Positions 21,304 to 35,206 of a stretch of 64,000 nucleotides of DNA are shown piece after piece (position 1 is the stretch's first letter; each line of letters begins with the position of its first letter). The translations under genes and the position numbers were made by a program. This stretch comes from Mesaphorura yosii (Eukaryota; Arthropoda; Collembola; Poduromorpha; Tullbergiidae): NCBI GenBank assembly GCA_009869945.1, contig WIXG01000200.1, positions 1-64,000 of the forward strand. Reading direction: 5' to 3'. Under the pieces are notes generated by a model that saw only the letters and a program-made list of their open reading frames with translations, made no database searches and was not told the origin of the DNA.

Positions 21304-24300
21304 AGTGTATACTGACAGCCCGACACATAATTAATTCACTCAGTATTGATCAGAAGTGGGAAATGATTGAAGAAAAGTTGAAACGTGGAAGTTTAGTGCA
21401 GGCACGCCGACTGGAACCGCACCATCACCAAGAAGCCAAGAATGCACACTTAAAACCTCACAGCTCCTTCCGACTTATGTTTTATTGCACATTCATGATT
21501 TTATGTGTTATTATGATTTGGTGCTTTACGTAAGAGTTTTATTGCTGCCAAGAGTATAAATTGTAACACACAAGGCGGTGTGGTGGACCAACTGAATGAA
21601 AACGTCGATTAATAAGTACCAGAACTGGTACAATTTGCACACTCGAGAACGCACACTGAGCACTTATGTATTTATAAGTCCTGGTTGGCTGCCAAGTAGC
21701 AGTGACATCGAATGTTCACAGATTCACACTTTTCTCGACCAAATTTCCAAACGCACGAGACACGGGATATGGGACACGGCTTTCTGACGATTTGAGACTG
21801 TTGAGACTCGTCTGAGTCTAAAGTGTTTCGGCGCGTCTGTCAATGTGAAGTGAACATGTTGCTGAGACTGTTACGTTGATCCTAATTTACGTTATCATTG
21901 TGCACGCAATCATCGCATCATCACGCATCATAAATGCAATGAGTAGACTGCCAAAATAAACTATACAATCATTTTAGACTAATTTCTGTTGCGTTCTGTC
22001 AATATTAACACTCCGTGTTTAATTAAGATTACGTTGCTTGCTTTATTATTGTTTCGCCATGGATGAGCTCGTTTACCTGAAAACGGGGTACGCGGCCCGT
22101 CTCGCGTGTGTTACGGATTACTGAAGCCAATAATCTCTACCGGAAAGGTGACAAAGAGTGCCGCTGATAAGAGTTTGATGGCACGATGCTCTCACACGAA
22201 ACGCCACGGTCTAATCCAATCGGCTGTACTCGGCTCGATTCAATTTGTCTTATTCGTCGTGCTATGCAAGTTAAGTCAATAATTGCTAGTGCTTTTGTCC
22301 TCATAATGTCGCAAAAGATTTCAACGCAATTCGTTATGTGTGCGTGCTGTAGTAAATTCTAGCTTAAGTTCATTCCTATTAGCGTTGCTTTGCTGTTAAT
22401 AGGAAACGGGAATTTGCATTGTAGTGTAAATAGCATTTCAATAAACTCGTGGTTTTGAAGAGGAATGTTGACTATCCTTTGTTGACGAAGGTTAATGAAT
22501 TTCTGTCCAACTGGCTTCATGTCCAAGCCATTCAGCAAGAATGTACAGTCACCCGAACCGTGCTAATTTGAGTTCACAAACCGTTGAAGTCAGCTTCCTG
22601 ATTTGGTGAAATGTGTCATAGAATGAAAGTACGCCTTTCGCGTTGCCGTATCAAAGGCCGGTACTGCCGGCACCGGTGTGCGAAGCGGTGTGCATTCATG
22701 GCATATTAGGACCACAATACTTGTCCTATTGATTTAATAAATCATGTTTCTCCTATTCTTATCTGCCGACTGCACTGACTCACCCAGTGGTGATTGCTAT
22801 CATTCCATGCAGTAATCGCCTCGTGTGAAACAGCACCACCAGGCGCTAAAATGAATAGAATGCACATGAATTTAAATTGGACGATGATTCACGTTTCTTT
22901 TCTGTCAGCATCTCATTACCGAGTTTGACTTGCGATTTATCTCGACGAAGTTCATGAAACATTTTACACTCGAGGAGTCAGCAGGAAACAGAAAATCCAA
23001 TCAGCTTTATTTCCGGGAGGAGGAGTGAGTGCTGCGTAAGACAATTCTTGTATGATAAAATCAATCAGCGAAGCACTTTGACAATTCTCTCAGAGATGCC
23101 TGACCGTGACACAGGCGTAAATTCTGTGAGATCCTCGATTTTGCGCTGTGATGCACAATTAAAATTATGCCAGTTGGTAGACTTGATCACGTAAAGCGGC
23201 TGTGATTTAATCACTACATCAGGAAGAAGTGTGAGAAAATGTAAAAAATGAAAATTTTGAATGAATGGATCGCGTATCTTCCAGGAGTACAGTTTCTATG
23301 CTTCTGCAGCAGAATGAAGTTGCAGATGATCGCATTTCGCCGCTTTGTGAAGCAGAAAGTGTGCAAAAATCGGTTTTGGTGTGAGTGTCATGTCAGGAAG
23401 GCGAGAAACGGCACGCAATGAGTTGCGTGCTTATCAAATGATTCGATTCTATAAATGAACGTGTGAGGGTAAATGTTCTCATCTCGTGGTAAACTGCGAT
23501 TGCTTGTGTATTGATCAAACGAACCCTCATACCCATAAATAGTCTATTTGAAGGCATTTTTCGCTTAGCTGTTATACCCATCAGGTCGGAAGCTCAGACT
23601 TGTGAGATTGAAATGGACGAAACCCGCCGGACGCCATGAACTCGCACGGCAGACTCTTTGACTTCGCTTCACATCTTACCGTCAAGTGTTGGCAAATGTT
23701 TACGCGATGAAATAATTTATATGTGGCACAAAAGTCAAGGGAATGAAACTCTGGTTCGGATATAATAATAAAATGGTTTCGGAAGAGCCAAAACATTGCC
23801 TCATCACCATCAGAATCATCGCTTGCCCGCCTTCATAATCGCCCGACAAAATATACATTTAAAGACGTACAAGAAAATAAAAAAAACTGAGCTGCCCGGT
23901 TCACATTTACGTTTTGGCGGATTGCCAGGTAATCTCAATGAGCGTGGCGCAATGTGGAGTGTTGAACCAACGCTGCACGCTCCGGTTAAGCGGGTAATCG
24001 TTCTGTATTCTTGATACGGGGTGTGTAACCGTGATGATTTTCATCAGATCTGCGGTTTCAAGACATACCGAATGCCTCCAGGATATCGCGTATCAATTTC
24101 TCAAAGATTCACAAGATGCGTTCGCAAATCGCTATGAGCAAGATTCTTTGTCGCAGTACCTTTGCATTGTGCTTGAGTCTCGACGATTCATTAAGAAGAA
24201 AGTAATTCAACGTTTATCAACCTCACAAATATTGCGGGTAACGAGAGATTGCGACTCTGACGCTTTACAGAGTACTGTTACGGATCTGAGTGGCAAAGTT

Positions 24301-27300
24301 GGAGCTAAATGGCAGGAATCATGATAAACTGCCTGATTTGTTTGAGTAGTGAAAATAGGACAGATGGGCCCCAGAAGACCGTCTGAAGTTTGGGGACAAG
24401 ACAAAAAGGAAAGTCATGTTGGTTCAGACCAAAGAATTAAACTAGTCTCCACTGCAAGACGCATCTTTGTCGACAATTGTACCACGCGTACAATTGATAT
24501 ATCAGGATATCATGAGCTACAAACCTTCTGTCTAGTCAAGACCGCAGGAATTGGATCTTGAGTAAATACGACTATTTGCGATAGAAATAAAGCAGAAATG
24601 TGGAATATCTTGACGGAGTATCTCAAAATGTACGCAATCTTTTAATAATGAAAGTGGTGAATGGATTTCCGTACTATCAGCAAGTCTGGAAAATGCTCGC
24701 CATCGCCTGGCGCGTTAGTTTTCCAGATGAAACCTCGAGAATGATCTTATGTCTATGCGTAAAGAAGAAAATTTCAAAATTCTGAGAAATGATCTGAAGA
24801 AGTAATCAGAAAATAGAAAAGCCATAACCATAAATCTCTTTCCGCTGCGAAATCCCAAAGCAGGAGTCAAGCCAAAGAGTATAAAACAGTCATCACTTTG
24901 CGCCATTGCACTATTATCGTCATAATATTTCCGTGATCGCAGCAGCATCTTCACACGTTACGATGATGGTGACAAATATCTTTAATAGCCACATGCATCC
25001 ACGCACACATTTTAATTCTTTCCCTCGGCCTAGGTTCCTCGAAAATATAAAAATGTACATAAAATAATTCATACATGACTCGCAATGATTTTCACAGCAC
25101 AAACCAAGGCACAGTGTCGGCACCGCTCAAGTCGTGTGGCCTATTCATGCGCTGGAAATTATCCTTAAAGGGAGAACGACCAACTGCAATCTCCGTTCTG
25201 TCCTGGTGGACTATTTTTACAAGGGAGAGATTTATTTCTTGCTCTGCTCGTGTCTCTGTTATTTAATAACACTTCCTCTGATCATAATTCAGTGCCTGCC
25301 TTGGCTTAGCTTAGCTCAGCACTGGGTAAGGGTTCCTTCCTTGTAAAATTGGGTAAGTACACCAATAAATACCGCCACGCACCATTATCATCGTAACGCA
25401 GCGACCAGAAGTTACGACAGGATTTTCAATTTTACATTATTCCCTTCCTTTCATCGTCACACTTAAAAGTTGTAAAAGTGAATATAAATTTCATCGTATA
25501 TTACACAACGCGTCTCGGGACTCGGCGGCTGTGAGTCTCTGGTCTGGTCTGTGCTGGTGGTAAACAGTTTCTCTTTCTCTGTCAGTTCACATGTTCGCCT
25601 CGCCACGAGATGTGGGTTTCTTCTTCCTCCTCCACTTCAAGTCCAACGAACCAGCGATAATTGTTCCCTTTTGGGTTCCGCAATCTAATTAATTATCGAC
25701 CAAATACCGCACACGCGAGTGAACGCACAGCCCCACGCTTTACACATGTATATGTAGATGGTATGCACAAGAAATGTCGCGCTACAAATCATCCAATCTC
25801 TGTCTTTTTTCTTTCACAAGGACCACGCTTTGGCTTCGTCTTTTATTTAATTTCCTTCACATTTAGCAGCAACAAAGGACCAGAACCAATGAAACTTTCT
25901 CGTCTTCTCTGCTTTCTGCAAAGATCAAGTGTGATGCGTTCATTTCGTAATTTCCTTAATGCTTTCCTTTATTTGCCCTCTCCTCTCTTTGATAATGCCG
26001 AAAGCGTTTCAAGTTGAGTCCACCAGCCAAAGTTTTGTGCTTTGAAAAGTGTCTTCTATAACTCCGTTGCTTCATTCGCGATCGTCATTAGCATGCCCTC
26101 ACACTTAAGCAGCTGGGCCATTTGCTCGGCACATGAAATCAGAGCAGAAAGCATTCAATTCGGAAACAAACCCTCATTGTGATGAGGGCTTCAACTTCAT
26201 TCGGACCCAACAGTCCGAGACAAATCGCTCAATTACTCTCTGCGCAATCAATGTATTAACCTCATGCTCAAGTGCGAAGCCACTTTCATCTTTCAAGACT
26301 TCTGATTCTTCTTCAGGCCGGCTGAAAATACGGGTGCGGAAAACTCGACAACCTCAGAGAAAGTGCTGAGAACGTCAGAATTCAGCTCAGCAAGAAGAAA
26401 CCCATCGTTCCACGCCTGGAGTAAACTTGCGGAAAGTGTATAAAAGTGGTCTCGAAATGATAAGAATTTGTCTTCGGTACCCGCACTGCAAAATCTAACT
26501 GATTGCCTTCATTTTCTCAATCGAAGCATATGAAACTGGTAGCTCAGTCCACGGCACGATCTAATATGTATTGACGACCTTTCCTAAATATCGAAAATCG
26601 AATTGAGCACCTGCACTCAAGGTAGCTCCGAGTAATTAAACGATCACTTGTATCGTCTACGTACATTTTCCTACTCACTTCTTGAGTACTACGAGAACGA
26701 GTCTAAAGATTGCGAAACTCCGGAATTTTAATAAATGGCTCCGAACGACTCTTTTCGTAATAGCCTAAAGAACTGTCGATATTGCTCCAAATACCCACAA
26801 CACGTGTTATTAGCTTGTCCTTTTCGCAATTTTTTTGCGAATGGCCCTGACGGGTGAAAAGAATGAGAGCAGAGTCTCTTTTGTATAAGTTGTGGACCAA
26901 GTAGTTGCAAAAACCACTGAAGGAAACTTTCCAAGAAAAATAAACATTTTGAGATACGAAATCAGAAGCAGACTAGAGAAATTGCTTGGACAGCAACCTT
27001 CCCACGAAAACAGAAAATTACATAACTGATCTCATGCCTTTCTAGTGCACACACTGCATTTGCACTTGTGCTAATTTGCATTTGCTCAATTTGCTGTTGC
27101 ATACTTCGTGAGCTTGTAAAGTGAACGAAGGTTGAAAACCGGGGGTTCCATGGATCCATATGTTTGTGGCAGCCGGCAGCCCGCGTTTGGTTTCTCTGAT
27201 GCTCACATTTCAACCACTTCTTCCTGGTCACTCCGCTTGGTGCTAGGCATCATGAAATGGGCGATCAGGATGATGCAATAGTGGAGCCAACGGTAAAAAA

Positions 27301-29798
27301 AGACGTTCTGCGTCAATTTGATTTATAACCAATTTTGTGCCAAATAATACGAAGATTGTGTGGACTGAAGTCTTCCCAAATCTAATCTGTCCTGATAATA
27401 TGTCAGCAGCGGCTTTTTTTAGTTTCGGTTCCCCCTCAATTACAATATTTGGAAGATAATATGTTCCACCATCGATTCCTTCCTTTCGGAGTCCGCGGGA
27501 AGGAAATAGGAAACCTGCTGCACACTTTACAAATTCTGGACGATGGTCTTCACTTATCATAGTGAGTTGGGTGAACTAAACCGTGGGTGAACAATTCTTG
27601 CAACGTTCTGCTATCTTTCTGATACCTTCCGGCAAAATCGATTTACCCCTTCCAGACCTTGTATTTTATTTGCCTTCACAATCCAACAACGGTAATCAAA
27701 GTAATCATGAAACGAGCTTCAAGCAATGAAATGCGATATGAGAAATGCAAGGGCAATTCATTGTAATAATTTATGATTACGGTTTTGCAGCTGGGCGAAA
27801 TGGCACTGAAGTTGCACTTGCACGACCCAACATTTATAGCGAAGAGAATGCAGTGATGAGAAGAGATTAGAAAGGGAAACTTTAACCCGACTATGTACGC
27901 CACTTGTTTGTTTAATTGACAGGTGCTAGCAGCATTACTCATGAATGCAGTTATACGTTGAATCTGAGCCACTTTCTTGACATTATGTGTAACCTCATTT
28001 GTTTCTCTTCTCATCTTCGTGTCGTCTAAAGTTAATTTTTTTTACAAAACCACTTGGATTTTGGCCCGAAGAAGAGAGTAGGCTAAATGGTGCTGAACAG
28101 AATAACATATATATTAGATGCAACATGCAATAACGAGAGCGGTGCATCACAAGTCAACTTTTCCTTTCACAATTCAGTTGGTGTTCTTTTGTTTGCTGAC
28201 ACCAATCCCTGCAAAACGATATTCGTAAACACGCGTTCGAGTTCTTGGACACGATCGCTGAAATGTTTCCCTGTTTTAGTCGATATTTCTAGTTTACGAG
28301 TAGTTCATAAATTGTTCATGCAACAATTTCAGACTTATCTGAAATGAGTGTAGCACAAAAATAGTTCAGAGTGCCACTCTTGTGACTGGCCTGCAAGTAG
28401 GAAATGGAAGCCAGAACGTGAATAAACGTAAACTCACTCACGGTATATTCGAATGCATAAATTGATAATGGCTTTTAATATGTGATGGAATCAACTAGAA
28501 TGGAAATCAATATTACAACAAGAGAGCACAGACGAAAGAATGCGACGTTAGGCACTGCCGGACAATTTCCTGGAATCGGTCACAATCACATTCTCAAGAC
28601 GTTACGTTGTCGGCGTCGGCTGCTTTTCGCTTGTCGCTGCTTTCTTACTATGCTACCATTGGCAGACACGAGCTGCTGTTCTTAGCTCGTGTCCCCGAGG
28701 TCGTTGAACAATTATACACCGGCTCCATTCGAGAGCATGCAGAGCTATGCATGCACGACTTGGAGCTGTTGGCTGGGTCTTGGGTGCAAGCATTAGTCAG
28801 ACGAACCGAGTGCAAGTGTACAAATTATTCAAATGACACAATTCGCTTGAAGTATTGCAAAGCAAATGAATGACTACATATTCGCCGACAGATAGCAGAC
28901 AAAATAGTCGGTAACCTATTGCACGAGTCATGAGCATAGATGCTGAAGGCCAGTTTAACTCATTAAAATTGTGACCAACGGCTCACAATTTAATTTTCCA
29001 ATCTACTCGATTGTTTACGGCATGTGATCTGGCTAATTTGGCACTCACTTTATTATTTCGTTGTGCCGGTCATTTAATGTGTTGTTGCTTTTCATGCTCA
29101 CTCGGACCCTCTTCCACGTACCATTATCATCTCTTTTTAATGATTATGAGAAATGAATAACGCTTCGAAAACAGAAGGCCTGGGCACAATGACGGTCTCG
29201 ATGATGTCGTTGCTGGTAACAATGCGAGTGGACAAGTGTGTAGGTTTCACGAGCGAGCGTGAGTTGTGGATTTGGTGATATGGATTACTTGGAGGAAGGA
29301 AGCCGGTGGACCGGTGTAATGCCATTATAAGTGCTGGCGTGGGAGAAGCGAGAGTAATACATTTGCGAACAGTTTTTTGTGTTGTGTTTATTTTCGAACA
29401 GCAACTCACCTGTAATTTCTCGCCCATTCTCATTTGCGTACATGCGCCGGCCGATTTGTACGTCGGGGGAAAGGCGACGCTCATTCTTACTACGCGCTAC
29501 GCTATTTTAATACAATAAACATCGAGTACGATGATGAATGCAGTGCATAAAATATTTTATTTGCTCTGCACACACCTCCTGCACTCATAGGTCTCAGTCA
29601 AGCAATTGGCCGCCGATGAGTCAGAGCCAGAACGGTGGATGGATACAAATACTTGGGCACGAATTACGGTAATGAGAGAGAGGGAGAGAGGCATTGAAGA
29701 TCTCGGCAATCACAAACGGCATACACGCTACCGTGTGTAACATAATTGACTGTCTGTAGCGCCCGTGATTAAATGAATTTGAAGTATTTACGGCTTAC
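21304..29798. other. Non-coding stretch upstream of NELL exon 1
   Basis: No convincing exon on either strand; open frames are short and lack family-like sequence. It would be the first intron of NELL if the exon at 29799-29865 belongs to that gene. It includes a perfect 10-bp-stem hairpin at 28665-28693. No tRNA or known microRNA sequence was recognised. Confidence 0.5.
28665..28693. repeat. Hairpin with perfect 10-bp stem
   Basis: GACACGAGCT (28665-28674) and AGCTCGTGTC (28684-28693) are exact reverse complements around a 9-nt loop. It could form on either strand; no known RNA family is recognised. Confidence 0.7.
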
Positions 29799-29865
29799 CT
29801 TTGAAAGTGTACCCGGAGGAGCCAAAGAGACAATGCAGGAGAAGGACTAGAGCGATGCAGATCAT
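29799..29865 (-). CDS. Candidate signal-peptide first exon, possibly an alternative NELL start
   Basis: On the - strand an ATG in the context CACAACATG begins 22 codons that read as a classic signal peptide (MICIALVLLLHCLFG, then SSGYTFK). One further base and a strong donor AAAG|GTAAGC follow. The exon ends in phase 1, the phase at which NELL exon 2 (21057) begins. NELL is the next gene downstream on this strand. Joining them would give the same mature protein with a different signal peptide, across an 8.7-kb intron. The regular NELL exon 1 at 21207-21303 also encodes a signal peptide and ends in phase 1. It could instead be the first exon of another secreted protein. No transcript evidence is available here. 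Confidence 0.4.
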
Positions 29866-32800
29866 GTTGTGAAACAAAACAGGGGGAAAGATTTTGACAG
29901 TTTTTCCAGCTCCGTGAACTCGGACAGAATTCAAGAAGAAATTCAACGTCAGGATTCGAGGATTAAGTTCTTTGCTGAAATTGTTCACGTCACACTTAAT
30001 TGAGTCGTTAAACACTCCGACAGTCTCGAAGTGTTCAGGGCGTCGTTGCGACAATGTTTAGCAGATTTTCATTCCTTCTTGAACGTCGTCGTAACCGAAC
30101 CATGGCACGAGCGGTGTTGGTCATTTTCACTTGAGTCAGATGCGAAGACTTGCTTTCTCTGGTTGTTTGTCTAAGCACTTTTAAATGGGATAAGAATCGG
30201 ATGTTTTTATGTGAAGTTATGGGGAGCGTATTACAAAGATCACGTCGACAAAATAACAATAATGACAACACTCTCGGAGATCTCCGTTGTATTTTTCTTC
30301 CGTCGCTCAGATTAACTTGTTATGTTATAAGTTGTAATGAAAGGAAAAGTGTGTCTGTCGCGGCGTCGAGATTATTATTATAGCAGCAATGGCTATCCCT
30401 ACTTTCAGGTTTTTTTTTGTCTCAACTTTTTAAAAATTCATGTGAAAACATTCAGAATATTTCTGCGTCTGTTTCGCACACCACAAACCGTATATCTTTC
30501 GTGTTCTCGCCTTGCCTCGGATCCTTTTTGATGGATTTACATTCTTCGCAATCCAAGACAGAGGTTTATTTTTTACACATTCAGTCGGAACAAAGTTCTG
30601 AACTCCGAGAAAAGTTTTCGGTTCATTTACAATTCGTATTCGTTCCTTGTAGGGTCTGCCACTTGAGGCGACCGTCGTTGTGCGTAAGATTTGTATTTAG
30701 AAATGGATTACAAATGTATCAAGTCTTCTCCGGTGACTTCTTTATATATTTTTAGAACCACACAGAAGAACTATTTGTCTCTTTCGAGTGTCAGCAGCAG
30801 GAACGAAAAAACGGTACACGAAGAGATTATAATAATGTGGACTGTCTAGATAACAGTCAGTTCATCTTCATCTTCCTTGTCACTAAGTCTTTCTCTTCTT
30901 GAACATTTTATTACCAATGTCGAAGTCTTCGTCGTTTGGCAATGACAATTACGTATTGAACGGCTAGATTGACAGCATTGAGAAAGGTAGCAACGAGCAG
31001 TCTTACTTGATAGATGATATAAAAGAGTAGATTTGACCTCCGGTTCCTCTTGCAGGCAGTCTCAAAGTCTAACAACTCAATTAAGAAGTGTGGCAAGAGA
31101 AACAAGGCAAACGTGAGACGACGACACGAAAATTGCAATTCGTAATTTAAACGAAAAGAGTTGAGATTTTTTCTTGAGTCTTGTGCGACGATGAGCGGGA
31201 CGAGGTTGTTACAGGCGAGAAGCGATTCGTGGAATAAGCGCGGACCTGAGCTGATAAGTCGCCGTCTCTCCTCCACATGAGTGTCTGAGGCAATAAACTT
31301 GAATGTGGCTGATGATGTACGCGCTCAAGTCGAGGAAGTGGGCTTTCTCCAAGAAGTCAGTCATAGTATAAGACAAGGCGAGTATATTATTGCAGCTGCA
31401 AAGGCACAGTTGCTAACACCCAGGCTCTTGTGCGGTACAAGACAAGAATATAAAAGAAAACGTCCAATAGTTTACTTTTATATTTATTTTTTGCAACTTC
31501 TTTTTATGTACATGCAACCACCAAAACTCACTCTTCCCATGTCCACTTCCACTTTGATGCCAGATGAGTTGATCTCTTTCTTCTATTCTCAGTATCTCAT
31601 TGTTCTGCTCCGTCGATTCTTTTATTCCACAACAACAATGCGGACAAATCCTCAGCTTTCTCCTCACTTGACTTGCATCCGAACAGACACTCCCGGAATG
31701 AACGCTCAACTAGGTCAGTCCGATCGAAGCTAAATCAACAAATTCCTTCTCTTAAGCCTGTCTCATGCTCCTCTCCGACTATCCACGCCTGACGATGACT
31801 AGAGTCAAGATTCACTGAATCAAATCAATTGGAAACAAACGCACAGAATTAACAAGGTTACTCTTTGTGTACACTTCTTTTCTTAGCCGCTCACAAACGA
31901 GTAGATGAAGCTCTTATTGTGCGATCAGATCATGAGACGAAAGTAGAGTCTTGAGATTTTCAGTGTAATTCATTCTTCCGTGATCAGGAACTCACAAGTT
32001 GCTCTGTAGAAGAGAATCTTGAGGCAGTCCGACGCACACATGATGACTTAATTAAGAATCTACTCCGTCTTTGAGGGTTGTCTCACATTGTCCCTTCACA
32101 GTACGCGTTGCGCTTTTCGTTGATGCTTCTTCTTGTGGCTTGCATATGGGCACAATGGAAGATCAGCGGAGTCTTACTAAAACACGCTGCTTCAGACCGA
32201 GATTTCTCAAAAAGGCGATAAACTCAAGAGAAAACAACTGAAAAGCTGGATACAAGAAGAGGTTGATGTGATCGGAGTGTCGTCTCTCCGAAAACTGCCC
32301 GACTCGAGGTTCTGTCACCGGAAACAACTGCAGAGGAGCTTGCCAGTCCCTTGCAGCAGTGCTACTGTTTCTACTACTACGCGAGCGCTCACAATATAAA
32401 ACCGAAGAGTAAAAGCGTGAGTGTCCACCTGCGCTCAATGATTTGCGCCGATGCTATTTCCTCATACCCACAAGTTTATTATTCACAGATACACACTCAA
32501 TTGGTCTGTGCAAACCCACTGCCAGTAATCACCATACAACTGCACAAACCAACTCTCCACAACGCGTGCTATCTGGTAGGCAAAATACGCTGAGGCCAGG
32601 TTGTCTTATAATAGTCTCGCTTGTTTTCTGAACTGCTCATAGCCGGGCTTCGTACGAGTCTGCTTTTCTTTGGCCCCGGTACTCTGGGACGGAGAAACAC
32701 GGAGTACGATGCAACGACTTGTGTTACCTGGAAAGAGAAAAGAAGCTTCAGAAATATAGTAAAAGTTACGCGCAAATGCATGCATTCTTGTATTGCTTCG

Positions 32801-34360
32801 ATGTGTTGTATTAACTCAAGAAAGCAGGAATCGAGAGGACTGTGACCTTTTGGCTGGCTCCGGACTTTACATTCGTATCGCTTCCGTGAACAACCTAAGC
32901 AAGAGGTCACAAATTTCACGATCGGCCGCGACAGGAAGATAACTGAGACTTCTTCCGATTCCATGCGAACATTATTAAGATAAACTATTTCTGGAGAATG
33001 GAGAACACGCATTTATAAATGGAGTGATCGCTCGTTCCTGGTTGTTCTCTTCCCAGAACAGCGTCCAATAATAATCTGAATTTCACACGCTCCTAATAAT
33101 AACTTGTTTTTGTGTATGTGATGTGAACGCATGAATATTACATGTGTCATGAGACGTACTCCGCATGCGATTTCTTTTCACTTTTTTCCCCTCATCTTCG
33201 TGCTCCTCGGCCCGCTTTTAATTTTGATAGTAAATTCATGCCGTACCATTATAATATTATTACTTCCCTCCACGAGCTACGGTCGCGCGTATTTGACTTT
33301 GATTAAAGGGAAATACGTGTTTGGCGCTAGTTCGATTAGAGTGTGTGAATGATATTGTTAAATCCAATACGCAATTCTCTTTTTTTTTTAAATTAAACTT
33401 TGCATGAGTCTAGTTTTACAACCTGTGCGTTGTTACTTCGCCCCCACTCATCTACCCCTTTCAATTTTGAAATAGGTTCGCAGTGTGACAAGTGATTGGC
33501 CCGGCACGTACAGTGTTTAGGCAGATTGGATCATACCAAGACTAAACGCAAAACCTACCTTTAAGGTACGATTGCGATTTCGGAGCTGCAGGAACAGTGG
33601 GAGTGCGACAGCAGGCCATAGAACAAAGACAGATATTAAGTCAGGTTAAATTAGTTGGATTCAATGCTCCATAAAATTGCTGTGCCACCCTCGCACTTTT
33701 GGCACCAGTTTTCTCATTTCGTTCAAGTCAACGGTGACGGTGCTCACAATGCGTTAATGTCACTACTCAAATAAATTAAAATTTGCTTTACTCGTCATTA
33801 AATCAATACCGCTGACAAGCACGGGCCTGACAAGGAGAGCAAGGCACAGCATTCGAGGTGTGACATGGACTCGAGGAGTCGCAACTTGCTTGTATTCACC
33901 CGACTCAACGTGCTAAATGCATATGAACCTCGGACTCAGAAAGAAATTCTGGTTTCACGATATACAAATTTGAATGCAAAGATATTGGGGTTTGATACGG
34001 GCAAAAGGAAATGCTTTAAAATTAATTAAATCTTGTGTCTCAGCTTGATGGTTCACCTGCTGCTCGCCTCAACAGACTCCGTTATTAATTTTCATAATCC
34101 TGTATTAATTAAAGATTGATGACTATGTTTAGCTTGTCAACTCGGAGTCGCAGCGAGAGGGTGGCTCACAAAACGATATTTTCTACTCAGCATGCGTTGC
34201 ACTCGGGTGACTGACGTTTATTGAAAGTGTCGTTGCACTTACCTTGCATTAGATCCGCAGTTTTCCTCCTGGTGGCCGCCGGGAGTAAATACGACAGAGA
34301 TAAATGAAGTTCAAATAAAATCTTAATAAGTTTAAGCAATAACTGAATTCAGTTTCGACC

Positions 34361-34395
34361 TGTTTGTGAGTTTAGTAATTTAATACTCACAAACA
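34361..34395. repeat. Inverted repeat with 11-bp arms
   Basis: TGTTTGTGAGT (34361-34371) and ACTCACAAACA (34385-34395) are exact reverse complements with a 13-nt spacer. Each arm contains TGTTTG, which resembles a forkhead-factor core site; this is motif-level only. Confidence 0.7.
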
Positions 34396-35187
34396 CACTC
34401 AGGCGCGTGGAGCACGCATTGCGTTGTTGTCAATGCACTGAGCATACTAGCAACTAATAAGCGAATTTTCAGTTTATTTAGCTCATTTTCTCATCATTTG
34501 CATAATCTCAACTGCGTGCAGACACACTCGTCGTAACATTATCCATAATTTATTCCATACTTGAACAGATGAAGTTGATAGGTTGTTGGAGCCGCAATTG
34601 GGAAAGACAGGCTCTCAAACCTCTGAAAAGAGTCAGCTCACAGGGTGAAATGAACATCGAAAAACTCATCGGTGCGTCTGGCGCAAACACCCAGAAGCGG
34701 AGCACATGCGCGGGGTAAAATTTGAAGAGCTCTGTGCGATTATGAAACATTAACACTCTTTGAACCGTTCGCTGTGTTAATATTATGACTGATTATGTAC
34801 AAAGTAATTATAAACTTCTAAAGTTCATTCCGCCGTGCGTACGTATTCAATGGCATAAACTACAAATATTTATTTTGGTTAATATTTCTCGCATTTGATG
34901 AACTGGATTAGAGAATCTGCGATTACGGACTCTGCTGTGTGCTAAAGTACTTTACGGTCAAATTTGACGAGCCAAAGTCAAACCACGAATTTTCGTACAC
35001 ATTAAACTCCTTCGCATAAGAGACTGCATGCTGTCAATTCCGTACGAAGCTCATTCATCGATTGTATTTCCGATTCGCACAAAAGTTGTTAAGTTGGTGC
35101 CTGCTCAGCAAATGCAAGGTTTTCAAAAATATGATCTACGCAAACATTTAAATGTGCTGTTGCGAGCAAAAGGCCCGGTCATTGAAT

Positions 35188-35206
35188 CACGCCATTTAAT
35201 GGCGTG
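35188..35206. repeat. 19-bp near-palindrome
   Basis: CACGCCATT and AATGGCGTG are exact reverse complements with a single central T. It could be a symmetric protein-binding site. No known factor is assigned. Confidence 0.7.

Noticed and set aside
27243-27560. 105-codon open frame on the - strand
   Set aside because: No splice context, no recognisable family, and length expected by chance in a region this size.
31281-31733. 150-codon open frame on the + strand
   Set aside because: It opens with hydrophilic residues and then low-quality mixed sequence with no family resemblance; consistent with chance.
32569-33012. 147-codon open frame on the - strand
   Set aside because: Composition is erratic, with no domain, signal peptide or matching exon. 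The longest chance frames in tens of kilobases reach this size.
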